Positions 1 to 11,260 of a stretch of DNA of 64,000 nt are shown piece after piece. Below the pieces are notes generated by a model, which worked only from the letters and a program-made list of their open reading frames with translations, had not been told where the DNA came from and did no database searches. The stretch spans positions 62,001 to 126,000 of the forward strand of contig JAVXUO010000192.1 in NCBI GenBank assembly GCA_033065855.1, written 5' to 3'. The translations under genes and the position numbers were made by a program. The stretch is from Escallonia rubra. Taxonomy: Eukaryota > Streptophyta > Magnoliopsida > Escalloniales > Escalloniaceae. Position 1 is the stretch's first letter, and every line of letters starts with the position of its first letter.

Positions 1-52
<52 letters not shown>
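1..52. repeat. AT/GT dinucleotide microsatellite
   Basis: An (AT)n run passes directly into an uninterrupted (GT)n run at the window edge. It is a simple sequence repeat with no coding content. Confidence 0.95.
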
Positions 53-53
<1 letters not shown>

Positions 54-1730
54 ACTTTTTCTCTAGTCATTTGTCTATATTGGTTATTCAATTCATGGGC
101 TAATGTCACTTTATCTCGTATTTAGTTGATGTGTATTCTTTAAGTTCCATACAGTGTTATGCTTTGATAGATACTTGGTCCAACTCTTAAATTTCATAAT
201 TTGCTTGGGATTTGGAAGTTGTACCTTGATCTCGGCCTTGGTATTTCTTTGCATAATGTAAACATCCTCTCGAGAATATGTTGGTGTCTAAAATTTTGAT
301 TTTGAATAAAAGTATGTGTAGTCCTTTGAGCCATGTCACATGTATGTGACTTTTCGGTTTCTGACTTACCCACGAGGATTGAAACGTAGGCTAGCACAAT
401 GGGATAAGCTAGAGACCGCGATCTTATTTTTCTGAACCTGGTTTTTCGTGTCAGTGATGACATGTGTGACCTTATTCTGAATGGCTCCCTAGTGTCCGTC
501 TCGGTACAAAAATATGTTTGGCATTTCAAAATTCTTTTGTGTATCTGTTCCATTAAAAAATATGTATGTCCGCAATTTTGTTTTCTCAGACATTTGAATC
601 CTTTTTGGTTGGTTCGTTGAGCGACCTTACGTACTGGGCATTTGACTTACTACCTTATTGTTCTCCTTTCAGGTGATTAGTAGGTGAGATTGGATTACAG
701 GGCTAGCGGTATGACTGAGAGCTAGCGGTTTTTATCTCAAAGTCAGTGTTAGCATTTTTTAGATGTAATAATTAAGACAAATTGAATTTGTTAAGAATTT
801 ATTATGGAACTCCGTGTTAGAGTAATTTGGATTATATAAATGCTTTAGGCCGCTATATATGGCATTTATTGATGCACATCTCTAAAGAAATAAAACATGC
901 AACACACAACCCTACAATTAAGATGGTTTTATGAGCCAAAATATATGGCAATCTTACTTATTAAACATAAGTGCACGGTAGGTGGATTCACTAATTTCGT
1001 TCTGTATCAAAAAGCACTACAAGAACCAAAGTGAATGATATACAAAATTATATGGTTCATGACCTGCTAACAAATGCCAAAAAAAAAAGGCTCCATGTAA
1101 TCAGCAACATCACGGGACTAAACATGGACATCAAATTGAAAGCATTAAACGCACGACCGCTACCAATTTCAAGAGGAACAATTTGTTGCGGCAATCGGAA
1201 TCCAAGGTATAATGATAAGATATTCGAAACGATCCCTTTACCACAGCAAGAATAGAGGAAGTCCCTTATACTAACAAAAATTACAAACCTTTACAAAAAG
1301 ATTTGATCAACCCGATGATTTTTAGATTTAAAAAAGGTATAACCCTTACCACAACAAAAAGTACGAATTCCCTTACCTAAAACAAGCAATTCGCCGAAAG
1401 CTTAATCCACACAAGTTACGCTGCTCGATTTACACCGAATTTCTTCAAAAGATAAGCAATTTAGGGCAAAAATGGAGAAGAGAATAGGAGAGGTGGCATG
1501 CAGAGAAGAAATAGGAGGCTGGAAGGGAAAAAAATGTTATTTAAATGAAACCCTAACCGGCTAATTACACAAACCCACCCCAAACTTTAGCCTCTTATTC
1601 AAAATGCACCAAAACTTTCCTAATATTACAAAAAGACTACAAACTTGCTCATTTAGTTATTTAATTACTTATTTATTTTAAAATAATAACATAGCATAAA
1701 TAAATATTAAGGTATTACAGTATCAGAGTG
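53..1730 (+). mobile_element. Partial LTR of a retrotransposon with primer-binding-like site
   Basis: The stretch has no convincing coding frame. It ends at about 1719 with GGTATTACA, followed immediately by GTATCAGAG, which resembles the initiator-methionine tRNA primer site (TGGTATCAGAGC) that follows the 5' LTR of many plant retrotransposons. The LTR start is not visible and may lie before the window. Short open frames here (for example 194-553 on the minus strand) have no recognisable domain. Downstream DNA (1731-2076) would be the element's leader, but no gag or pol follows, so the element is truncated or deleted. The assignment rests on the terminus and primer-like motif only. Confidence 0.45.
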
Positions 1731-2076
1731 AGGCCCTAAAATCACTTCCATTCTTATACTTGGTGGGCTTCTTTTCCTCTTAAGCATGCTTTTGTGTTGG
1801 ACATTAGGTGAGGGCCGGTGTTAAAGTATCATCGACTATACATATGGATTAGATTCGTTCATACATGGTGCTTTTGTTTGGATAATATGCTTTAGCAATT
1901 ATGACAACGCGATTTGTAAATTAAAAGGAAAAAACAGAGGAGGCGACAACAAAAATATATATTTCCTTTCAGAACGAGCATAAACTGATATCTCTGGGAT
2001 AATGGCTTACATCAAAAGATCATATTTAGTTTATTGTCTTATTTCTATTTGCAATACTCTTCTACTTGATTTGGTC

Positions 2077-3362
2077 TAGAGATGTCAAAAGGGCTGCCCG
2101 GCCCGGCCCGTTTTTGGGCCCGGACTAGCCCTAACCCTTAAGGCTTGGGCTAGGGTCAGGGCCAGGCCAAATTATTTGAGAAACAGGCCCGGCCCGACCC
2201 TCTTTTGGCCCGAAAACTGGCCCCTTTTTGGCCCTAAGGTTGGCCTTATTTCTGGCCCCTTTTGGCCCTACACACATGCCCTATTTTGGCCCTAAGGTTG
2301 GCCCTATTTCTGGCCCTTTTTTGGCCCAGTATTATATATAAGTGTGCGTGTCCAACGATGATCGAATGAGCAATGAATCTGAACATGAATTATGATGACT
2401 ATTCTTCCTTGGTGCAATAATCAAAGATATGTTTGACGTAAAACAAGAATTAGATTACAAAGATTACAATCGAACCGTGAGAAATCATGAGCCTCCTTGA
2501 AGAGGCCTTGGCGATCTTGGATGGGCCGAACTTATTTGTCAATAAATACCAAACCGACTAATTCCACCCTCTTACATATAAATTAGTATTGGCACCGTGC
2601 GTAAAAAAATAACTGTTAAAATACATATAAAAAACTAGTATTTATATTATTAAATAATAATAACAAAATAGATAGTAAAATAATAATATTATTTTCACCT
2701 TTTTATGAGTTTTCAATCACTTTAAAAATTAATTGTTATTCTTTCAGCAACTAAAGAAGAAGTAAAATATCAAATAGTAGAAATAGTCTCTTTCAAATAG
2801 TAATAATTGTTGTGTGTTAAGATTTTATTAATAAAGCTCACCAAGAAGAGTATAAAAAGGTATAACATATAATAAAAAAATAAAATGAGAGACAAATAAA
2901 TATGTATATACATACATACATATATATGTATATGACTTATAATGAAATAAAATGATAAAGATTAGGTTCGTTAAATTGTGAATATTGGACATGCCAAGAG
3001 TATATGAAAGAAGAAATTTAAAATTGAGAGATGTAAATGAGAGAGAGAGAGAGAGATTTGCTTACATAATAACAAGAATCCTAGTCATAGTACTACATTA
3101 CAATTTGCTTAAATAATAACAAGAAATTATCGCAATTCAAGCCTTTACTTTGAATAACAAGAAAATGCACACACACAAAATAGGGCCCGGGCCCGGCCCT
3201 AGATATTGGGCCAAGGGCTAGGGCTTGGACTGGGCCCAGATTTCCCCTTCATCTGGCCCGGCCCGGTTTGCAGCCCCACTGGCCCGGCCCCGGCCCGTGT
3301 TTCACAGCATGCCCGATGGGCCCGAGCTGGGCCGGCCCAAGCCCGACCCATTGACATCTCTA
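2077..3362. mobile_element. Non-autonomous hAT-type transposon, GGCCC-rich ends
   Basis: The terminal inverted repeats begin TAGAGATGTCAA and are flanked by a perfect 8-bp target duplication, ATTTGGTC (2069-2076 and 3363-3370), which is the hAT signature. Both subterminal regions, about 250 bp on the left and 180 bp on the right, are crowded with GGCCC/GGGCC words. The centre (about 2340-3170) is AT-rich and non-coding. No transposase is present, so it must have been moved by a related autonomous element. The small frame at 3225-3440 is only the GC-rich terminus. Confidence 0.85.
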
Positions 3363-3537
3363 ATTTGGTCTAATTTCAGCCATGTTAAAAAAGTTATCAT
3401 TTATGTGACGTGTTTATGTGTCTATCATGCACAAACATAGTAAAATGGTAATCACAATTATAATAAAATCAGTAAAGTTTGAACAAACTTTGGCTGCTAC
3501 CCTGGTTGTAGGAATCTTCCTACAACCCCTTATATAG

Positions 3538-4046
3538 TAGCACAGCACATTATTATACGACAATGCCAAGTCCAAAGCAAGTGGCATATTGGTCTTTCAC
3601 TAATCAAGCACCCAAAGTAGAACCCCCCTCACTCAGTGTTCTTTTAGCTTTCCTTTCCCTCTTTTTCCTTTTCCTTTTTCTACGAAACAGAAATTCAATT
3701 CTATCACATGAACAGCTAGCCAGAGCCTTGTTAAAAAGAAAACCAATTTACTTTTGAAGCAAAACAAGATTTACTCCCTCCGTTTCATTGGATTTTGGAT
3801 TTTCTCCTTTGACATCTTGCAAAACTCAGAAGGAAAAAATCCAATTATACACATAAATAAACATAAAAAACGATCAGAAACGAGAATAATACAAGAAACC
3901 CAAATGGACAAATTAAAGGAGGAGGATGCTGCCCAAAGCTTTTCGGAAGGACCCTCTAAGCTTTTAATGTTTCTCGCTTTACCGTCTCTTAAAGCCAAGA
4001 TCAGACCAGCAGCACCAAGAATGCTGGCAACGGATATGTTGGGGGA
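3538..4046 (-). pseudogene. Decayed UBP27-like 5' end (first tandem copy)
   Basis: This segment matches the 5' part of the intact UBP27-like gene (about 40318-40975). It retains the membrane-anchor coding part of exon 1, readable on the minus strand as ISVASILGAAGLILALRDG near 3960-4050. Two deletions remove key parts. Most of exon 2 is gone, with an ACATGA motif at the junction in both parental flanks. The exon 1 segment coding for the catalytic cysteine box (GLQNLGNTCF in the intact gene) is replaced by a short unrelated join near 3925. The piece is then fused directly to the promoter of the next SPT2 copy at about 4050. It cannot make a working protease. Confidence 0.8.
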
Positions 4047-4312
4047 AGAACCAATGGGAAGACTCCTGAATAGCAAACTCTAGAAAAACACATTAAGCAG
4101 AGTGTTTGTCTATTATGACTAGGAAACCAAGTCCATCCCTGCTTAGGATTTACAAAACATAGCTGACTGCTCAAGCCAATAGCCCTAAGCCTCTATATAT
4201 ATAGAGTACCAGCACGAATGGTAAACACAAGATCTGAAGCCTCACTCGGTTTTCTGTTTACTGCTTTTCATTATGTTCTTGTACAGCGTTATCTTTCGTG
4301 TTCGTCAAGGTT

Positions 4313-5205
4313 ATGGAGGTAGCACGCCGGGAGGGATTAGGATGCCTGGAGCTGAGTAAAAAATTGAAAGAAGAAATCAGAAAAAGGCATTTGAAGGAAG
4401 GAGGAGCAACCCTCTTCCCGTAGATCTCCCTCCATCTCGGAAGAGAACAGGACCAAGATGCCCTATGGCGACAACTATGGATCCTTTTTCGGACGGTCAC
4501 AGCCTTACCTTGCGCCGCGGTTATTACAAAAGACCTCACAGTTGCTCGAAGAAGCAAAGAAAACAGCTGCAGCAAAAACAGGGGTCAGTGGTACTCTTGA
4601 ACATGTTAATGAGGTTCTTGCTCGAAGAGCAAAGATTGAGAAGCTGGCGGCTTCCGGGGACTATTCCTTTCTCTCATCCAGCAATTCGCAAGTTTTTCCA
4701 CATGCTTCGACGAAGAATCTTTCTCTGAACACTCATTCACCAAGCAAGAGCAAAACTGAGGAAAAGAAATTGGTGGGGCGCAAGTAGTACCAACCCTAAA
4801 AAGCAACCAAGGAAAAACCCTAACCCTAGCCCTAGCCTCCAAAACAAGTTTGAAAAGAAAAAACCATTGACTCCAAAGCCACCGCTGGTAAAGAGAGGGG
4901 AGGTGGGGAAATCAAGAAAAATGAGGCCGAGGCAGATTTCCGGTGATGAAGAGGCCGATGAGAACGAGGATGAAAGAGCATTCAGGATGCTAAGAAAATT
5001 AACAGGGTATGATCCAAGGAAATACGCTAATGAGAAGGATGATGTTGTGGAGACCAACTTTGGGGGTATCGAAAAGGACGAGCGACGCAGCGCGAAACTG
5101 GCCAGGAAAGAGGATGCTGAAGAAATTCTAAAGATTGAGGCAGAAGAGAGGAAGGAAAGGCTGATGAGAAAGAAGCCTAAGCTTATGAACGGTGAAAAAC
5201 TGTGA
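4313..5205 (+). pseudogene. SPT2-like chromatin protein pseudogene
   Basis: This is a full-length copy of the intact gene at 33449-34306, starting at the equivalent ATG. Two single-base insertions break it: an extra A in the run at 4408-4409 and an extra G at 4775-4778. The second brings an immediate stop. The frame therefore splits into an N-terminal piece, a middle piece (from MPYGDNYGSFFG, 4458-4787) and a C-terminal piece (4867-5205). The C-terminal piece keeps the SPT2 domain signature, including YDPRKYANE, the IEKDERRSAKLARKEDAEE block and the basic tail. A 24-30 bp insertion is also present near 4705-4735. A TATA-like CTATATATATA at 4192 matches the intact copy. Confidence 0.88.
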
Positions 5206-5316
5206 ATTCGTCTATGATGAAACATAGACGATATGTATGCAATACATTCCTCTCTTGATCAACATCGTTTTACAAACATTCAGCAAGAATCTGATGACGA
5301 CAAAATTCTGAGATTT

Positions 5317-5584
5317 TTATACTTTCTCATAAAAAAGCACGCTAGCCTCTGCAGCAAGAGCATCTTTCTCTGAGACACTATAAACTTCAGAGTCTGAGAT
5401 GCAAAACCATTGTACAAGAGAAGAATATGATCGATAAGCCATCCGAGGTATCTTTGCTAGAATTGGCCTCTACTCGCCTGTAAACTTTGTAATGGCCATT
5501 TCCATCTACACCGTAGTGCTGGACAACAGAAACTAGATGATACCTATGGAGTTCTGGAGGTGCTAAATGGCGAGTATTACATAG
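5317..5584 (-). pseudogene. UBP27-like relic, last exon
   Basis: This copy of exon 10 (intact version 34816-35079) encodes the catalytic histidine block, GVDGNGHYKVYRRV. It is 268 bp against 264 bp in the intact gene. The 4-bp difference lies near 5429-5440 (AATATGATCGATAAGCC against AATCTGATAAACC), shifts the frame and loses the C-terminal WFCISDSEV segment in the original frame. It belongs to the middle tandem copy, whose other exons lie at 6807, 14184, 29571 and 29813. Confidence 0.88.
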
Positions 5585-6806
5585 CTGCAGAAACAAAAGC
5601 AGAACATGAGATGAGAATCAACCTAAGTCAAAGAAAACACAATGACATTGCTCTGGAGATAGATTGCCATGAATCATTGTACTGGTATGATGCACAATTG
5701 GGACATATTTCTCGGAATACAAGATGGAAACAGTGTATGTCGTACCAACAAAGAGCATACACGCTACGTTATACCATGGGGGAAGTAGTGCATGATCGGG
5801 AGCTGGAGTATGATCCAAGCATAAAAATCATTGTACTGGTATGATCCAAGCATAAAAATCATGCCATCATGAAACAAGTATCAGACAAGACTCGAGAGTA
5901 AACCATGATAAAAGGTATGCACCCAGGTAACTGACATTGGGCATTACACTTCGTGCCGTATCTGAGGAAGCTGTGAAGCTTTGAAAGGCTTATCATGTCC
6001 GTGGACCACTAACATTAAGCTCATGCTGAAGGTCGTAGTGACATTAATCATTGGATGGTCATTCAGGCTCATTCATTGATGTCAGAAAGTGCAGCAAATG
6101 AATGAGACGGCCAACGGCCTTCGCAAAAGAACTTAAACTTGATCACCATGCATATTATCTTTACAAAGAATAAAAGTTGACTGAGATCCATGTGTGATTT
6201 GAAGAATTTGAGAGTTTTTGGTTTGTCTGTGGTCCTTAGTTTAGTAAAGTAGAATCCACAGCCAGTGCCAATGATACCGCCCTTTCAAAAGGAGAATCTT
6301 TTATTTCCTAATTCCAAATAATAACTATTCCTTGTCCCTCCAATCTTACAGATACTATTTTAATGCACAATCTTGCCCTACCGAAGCAAAAACATTAAGC
6401 TTAAGGGATTTTTCATGTTTGGCTTGTTCTGACAATTATTCTACTTTTGCCCACAACAAGAAAGTCATATATTAGAGAAATGGTATTCCAGGTATCAGTG
6501 CTATCTTAGTCGAGGTGCGTCAATCTCTTAAAAGAACTTCTGGTAAACCTTTGCGGATGAGTAACACTAAATATGATGCACAACGTTCAAGTCTCTAATG
6601 CTTCTCCATAGGATATATATCCTCATTAATACCTCAGCAGACCTCTAGGACATCCATCGCAGTTACTTCCAACAGTACGATCAAAACAAGAGCAGCAAAA
6701 AGCATCAGAAAAGAAGAGCATATATTAGAAAACAGAAACTATTCCATCCTTTTGAACAAAAAGGGATGCCAAATTCAAGTAATTTGTGTGTTTAAGCTTG
6801 ACTAAC
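5585..6806 (-). other. Relic intron of the UBP27-like pseudogene
   Basis: This is non-coding DNA that aligns with the last intron of the intact gene (35080-36493). The intact copy carries an additional block of about 148 bp at 35812-35959 that is absent here. No separate gene is seen in the stretch. Confidence 0.7.
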
Positions 6807-6995
6807 CTCATGATTAGACTGCACATGCATACTAGATATATTGATGTTTGAGCAGCCTTCGTTGCTGGGAAAACTTGATTCCTCTCTAATAGTTTGTCCA
6901 TTTATAGCACCTAAAACGTCAAATGCCTTTGGTCTGAGTTCCTCCTCAACCACGTCTTCTGGTAAAATGCTTTTCCCCATTTGCCTGTACGTCCC
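6807..6995 (-). pseudogene. UBP27-like relic, exon 9 (3' half)
   Basis: Minus-strand coding for the KSILPEDVVEEE-type region of exon 9 is interrupted at 6995 by the 7.2-kb element that follows. The exon resumes at 14184. In the intact gene the joined site reads CGTCCGGTTGAAC near 36680, so GTCCC (6991-6995, repeated at 14179-14183) is the duplicated target. Confidence 0.9.
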
Positions 6996-7378
6996 TGTTG
7001 CTGCTAAAAATATGCTCCGCATATGTTGCGGAACCCGAGCCTGGACCGATGACCTGCAAGATAGAAAATGAGTGACCGCCGGGTGGGGTTCTCGGCAGAG
7101 AACTCTCCGATGCTTAAGTCAGAGCACAGCTACAGAATAATAACTCTGAAAAAGCATGAATTGTGTAGTTGTCCCATACCTGGAGGGGTAGACCCCTTTA
7201 TATAGCTGTATGAGAAGACTCCTAGTAGGACTGGGCCGTGAGCCAGATGTGTTAGGATCGTAAGGATCCTCGAGGATCACGTCACAATCCCTAAAAAGAT
7301 AATCATTGATCTCCCAGTTTGACTGGGATTGCCGGGTATTCCCCAATTATTGGGAGTTATATTTGAGTTATATCATAA
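6996..7378 (-). repeat. Left terminal inverted module (LTR promoter/U5-like)
   Basis: About 383 bp, repeated inverted at 13794-14178 and direct at 10890-11260. Read on the minus strand it runs from an upstream segment through a TATA box to the element's outer end. Confidence 0.9.
7195..7204 (-). promoter_or_regulatory. Outward-facing TATA box, left end
   Basis: On the minus strand this reads TATATAAAGG, about 200 bp from the element's left edge and pointing outwards. The same box occurs in the internal module (about 11090) and, on the plus strand, in the right module. Confidence 0.6.
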
Positions 7379-8084
7379 GCCCCCCACTTCCTTAGCTAAA
7401 ATGTTTGGCTGAGGAAGTTTATACCTGGTGTCTCGAGACACGCATCAGATTTGTAAGTGATTCTCATCCACTTGTAGGGGTAACAATATTTTTCTCTTCC
7501 ATGTGCTCCGATCTAAGCGGGAGCTTAAGCCTTAGAACTTTGCCCAAGTAGGGCGCTAGAACCCTAGCTCTCGAGAGCTAAGTCTTAGAATGTCGCCTGA
7601 GTAGGCTATTCGGAATCATCTTTAGAAAGACGAATCACGGGATCTCGAGATCCTTTAGCGGTTGTGCCGCATGGTAGCCTCTCTCGGGAGAGGACACAAA
7701 GTTGTGCATGCAAGTTGTTGCATGTGCTAAGTGTTTGAATGTCCCCTCGAGGGGTCACCTCTCCTTTGGACGGTGTTCATTTTGTGCAAGTGTGTGTTCT
7801 TGAGCTCGAGCCGACCACATCATGCTTGCGTTTTACTTTGTCGCGAACTCTTATCATCAGCTAAGAGTTGGCAAAGAAGCCTCGCACTCACACTTGGCTG
7901 GGTTTTGAATTGAAAAAGAATGGTGGGGGGATGAAGTCCCATAGTCCTTTGTCGTTTCACGGCTTACAACTGTAGCTAAACCGTTCGGATAGAGCTCGAG
8001 CTCTATCCTATCACCCTTGGGGGTGTTCGTCCCTCGAGGGACTGCTCTAGGGGGCTAGTGGAATGTAGAGTTCCGGTAAGCGAC

Positions 8085-8740
8085 CTTGAGGGCTGATGAA
8101 GCGCGGAGCTCAGGTAAATACCCTCGGGGGTTTGACGGAACTTAAGAGTTCTCGTCGTACGCGCCCTCGGGAGCGGATGGAGCGTGGAGCTCATGCAAAT
8201 ACCCTCGAGGGTTTGACGGAACTTAGGAGTTCTCGTCGTACGTGCCCTCGGGGGCGGATGGAGCGCGGAGCTCATGCAAATACCCTCGAGGGTTTGACGG
8301 AAGTTAGGAGTTCTCGTCGTACGCGCCCTCGGGGGCGGATGGAGCATGGAACTCATCTAATTACCCTTGAGGGTTTGACGGAACTTAAGAGTTCTCGTCG
8401 TACACGCCCTCGGAGGTGGATGGAGCGCGGGGCTCATGCAACTACCCTCGAGGGTTTGACGGAATTTAAGAATTCTCGTCGTACACGCCCTTGGGGGCGG
8501 ATGGAGCCGGAGCTCATACAATTACCCTCGAGGGTTTTACGGAATTTAAAAATTCTCATCATACACGCCCTCGGGGGTGGATGAAGCTGGAGCTCATGCA
8601 ATTACCCTCGAGGGTTTGACGGAATTTAAGAATTCTCGTCGTACACGCCCTCGGGGGCGGATGGAGCCGGAGCTCATGTAATTACCCTCGAGGGTTTGAC
8701 GGAATTTAAGAATTCTCGTCGTATGCGCCCTCGGGGGTTT
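8085..8740. repeat. Tandem array, eight units of 80-81 bp
   Basis: The word TTTGACGG recurs at 8131, 8212, 8293, 8374, 8455, (8535), 8615 and 8695, giving an 80-81 bp period. Each unit holds the palindrome CCCTCGAGGG, GAGCTC and a CGCCCTCGGGGGCGG-like block. Relative to the minus-strand TATA box at 7200 the array lies upstream, where U3 enhancer repeats would be. Long open frames through it on both strands are products of the period being divisible by three. Confidence 0.95.
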
Positions 8741-10889
8741 CTCGTCCTTATTGCCGCTGTGCTAAATAAGAAGCCGCGGTTCATGGAGCCCGTAATATGG
8801 TCGCTGTGGCGAACCTTTCTGTCTGATAAGACATAAGGCATTAAGCGTGTATATGAATGATCTCATAAAATATAAAGCCCCCCGGCCTTTGAGAAGGCGT
8901 GGATATATAAAGACGGCTTTTAAGCCCATATGTAGGGCCCGGTCGCAAGAAAACTTGTACGAGCAATATAGAAGACCGTAATCCGCCTGCTTGACTAGAT
9001 GAGCATATAGAGCTAGAGGACGCGGAGTCCGTCGCAGTTTACGAATATGCTGAGAAGCAACTAGATTCAGTTTGCTGGTCGCATGAGCTTGAGCTTGCAG
9101 TTGTACCGGAATATTAGTGATGCTTATTAGCAGAGGCTGACGATATTCTCTGATTCACTGATCAAGGTCACTGTGTGACCGAACATCACGAGATAATAAG
9201 AAATGCCGAGTTGGCAAGAAGCTGCAGCATAAACCCTAGGCGTGACTTCAAGTCGCAGGGTGCTATGAATTTGTTCCTTGCTTTACGAAGCGATTTATAC
9301 TTCATTGTTAATGCTCGTAGGCGTAGTTTAAACCCTTGCAAGAAATAAAAGTACGTGACTGAAAAACAGTTTTTTAAGCAATAAAGCATATAACAATGCA
9401 ACTATGTTTTTTAACACAGAATTAATAGCGATTTTTTAGTCACCGCGGCCCCATTAGGGTTATGTCGGTTAGCCGACAGGAGTGCGCTGCATTGCGTCTC
9501 GCATGTGCGCTTTAAAAAGTCATAGCAGTTGGGAGCCCCGACTTGCGACGTGCCTGTGCTAATTAGCGCAATTAGATAATACTAAACCACAATAGAACGT
9601 AAGTCTAGCTAATAAAAGCGTACTGGAAGTAGCCTTCGAAAGGTTTGCTAGCGCCTTTAATTATAGTCGCTTTATTTTTTAGCGACGAATACGCAATAAA
9701 ATGTGCACGCATTTAAATAATATGCGGCATAAGTGGAATAAATGAGACCCGGTTGGGTCTTGAATTTAAATAGGCCATTTTATCGGGTTAAAAACTTAAT
9801 GTTTTTAAAATTTTGGGGCATGTACCAAATAAAGGAAACCTTGTGGGCCCAAAATAGGGCAAAAGATTAGATAGTTAAGGAGTGGAGCCACCTGATTTGA
9901 ATGGTTTTTTCTTTCTCAGAGCAATTCAGCCGCCGGCCCTAGATGTCAGCCTCCCGAGGCGGTGAATGATGTAGAGTTGGAGCTCAAACGGTGCGGCGGC
10001 GACGGCAGCTGGTGGTTGCAAATTCACGTGCTATGGTGCTGCCAGTCGCGGCGTCGTCGACTGGATAGGTGGAGGCCGCGACAAGGAGGCGGATCTAACG
10101 GCGACGTTGGGGTTTGCCCGTCGCGGTGTGTGCGCCGACGATGTGGAGGCGGTCTGCCGCTGCTCGCTTCCAAGACTGGTTTATATGCTGCATAACAGCA
10201 GCTGCAAAACAGCCGCACAACGGCAGCACAACAGCTGCAAAACAGCAGTTGCATAACAGCAGCACAACAGCTCCATAACAGCCGCAAAACAGCTGCAAAA
10301 CAGCAGCCCAGCCGCCGCATAACAGCAGCAAAACAGCTGCAAAACAGCAGCCCAGCAGCTGCATAACAGCACCACTGCGGCAGCAGTGCAGCAGCAGTCA
10401 CACGCTTACGCGCACACCCCCTAGAGACTTCTTCAAACTCCCCTTCGAATTTCCTGCCGAATTCCCTTGCTCTCTGTTTGCCCGAGCTCTGTTCCTTTGT
10501 CTCTATGTTTCTACCTTCTTCTCTGTTTTTTTTTTTAATATATATTTTTTGGGTTGTTATTGTATTTGCTCGGCAACTTCACGTTGGCGGTTTGTAACGC
10601 CAGTGACTCCAGTGGTGTTGCGTTTTGAAAAGCTTGATCGATTGTTGATGCCTTGGTACTGCATTAGATTGCAGCATTGGAGGCCGCTGTGTGGCGGCTT
10701 TCTTCGAACAGTGAATCTCTAACTATCTGGAATTTTCTCTTCGAACAGTGAATCTCTAACAATCTGGAATTTTCCCCTCTTCGGTGACGATTATTATATT
10801 TGCAGACCCACGGTGACGGCACTTGCGTTGGTGGTTCCGACGTGTTGCCGCCGTCACTTGCAAAACGAGTGTTTGATTTTTTCTTGAGG
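8741..10889. other. Non-coding middle of the 7.2-kb element
   Basis: No convincing coding sequence is present. The segment contains a short CAGCAG/AACAGC-rich patch (listed separately), a GC-rich stretch at 9940-10180 and a 40-bp direct duplication near 10700-10770 (GAACAGTGAATCTCTAAC twice). It joins the second module at 10890 without a visible primer-binding site. Confidence 0.6.
10187..10400. repeat. AACAGC/GCAGC-rich minisatellite
   Basis: Irregular repeats of GCAAAACAGC and GCATAACAGC. Frames through it give Ala/Cys/Leu-rich translations with no domain and are not treated as genes. Confidence 0.8.
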
Positions 10890-11260
10890 TGCTAAAAATA
10901 TGTTCCGCGTATGTTGCGGAACCTGAGCTAGGACCGATGACCTGCAAGATAGAAAACGAGTGATCGCCGGGTGGGGTTCCCGGCGGAGAACTCTCCGATG
11001 CTTAAGTCAGAGCACAGCTACAGAATAATAACTCTGAAAAAGCATGAATTGTGTAGTTCTCCCATACCTGGAGGGGTAGACCATTTTATATAGCTGTAGG
11101 AGAAGACTCCTAGTAGGACTGGGCCGTGGGCCAGATGTGTTAGGATCGCGTTAGGATCCTCGAGGATCACGTCACAATCCCTAATAAGATAATCATTGAT
11201 CTCCCAGTTTGACTGGGATTGCCGGGTATTCCCCAATTATTGAGAGTTATATTTGAGTTA

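Noticed and set aside
194-553. 119-codon minus-strand frame near the window start
   Set aside because: Lies in a probable LTR, has no recognisable domain and no supporting splice or promoter context.
4737-5225. 162-codon minus-strand frame with Ser/Phe-rich translation
   Set aside because: It is the antisense of the SPT2 coding sequence; the same shadow appears at 33796-34386.
8003-8584. Long open frames on both strands through the 80-bp array
   Set aside because: They arise from repetition with a near multiple-of-three period, have mirrored low-complexity translations and no domain.
8085-8740. Array considered as a CRISPR locus
   Set aside because: Units are 80-81 bp direct repeats without unique spacers, in a plant transposon; no cas-type genes exist.
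10024-10401. Cys/Leu/Ala-rich minus-strand frames
   Set aside because: Translation of a GCAGC/AACAGC minisatellite; no start context or conserved feature.
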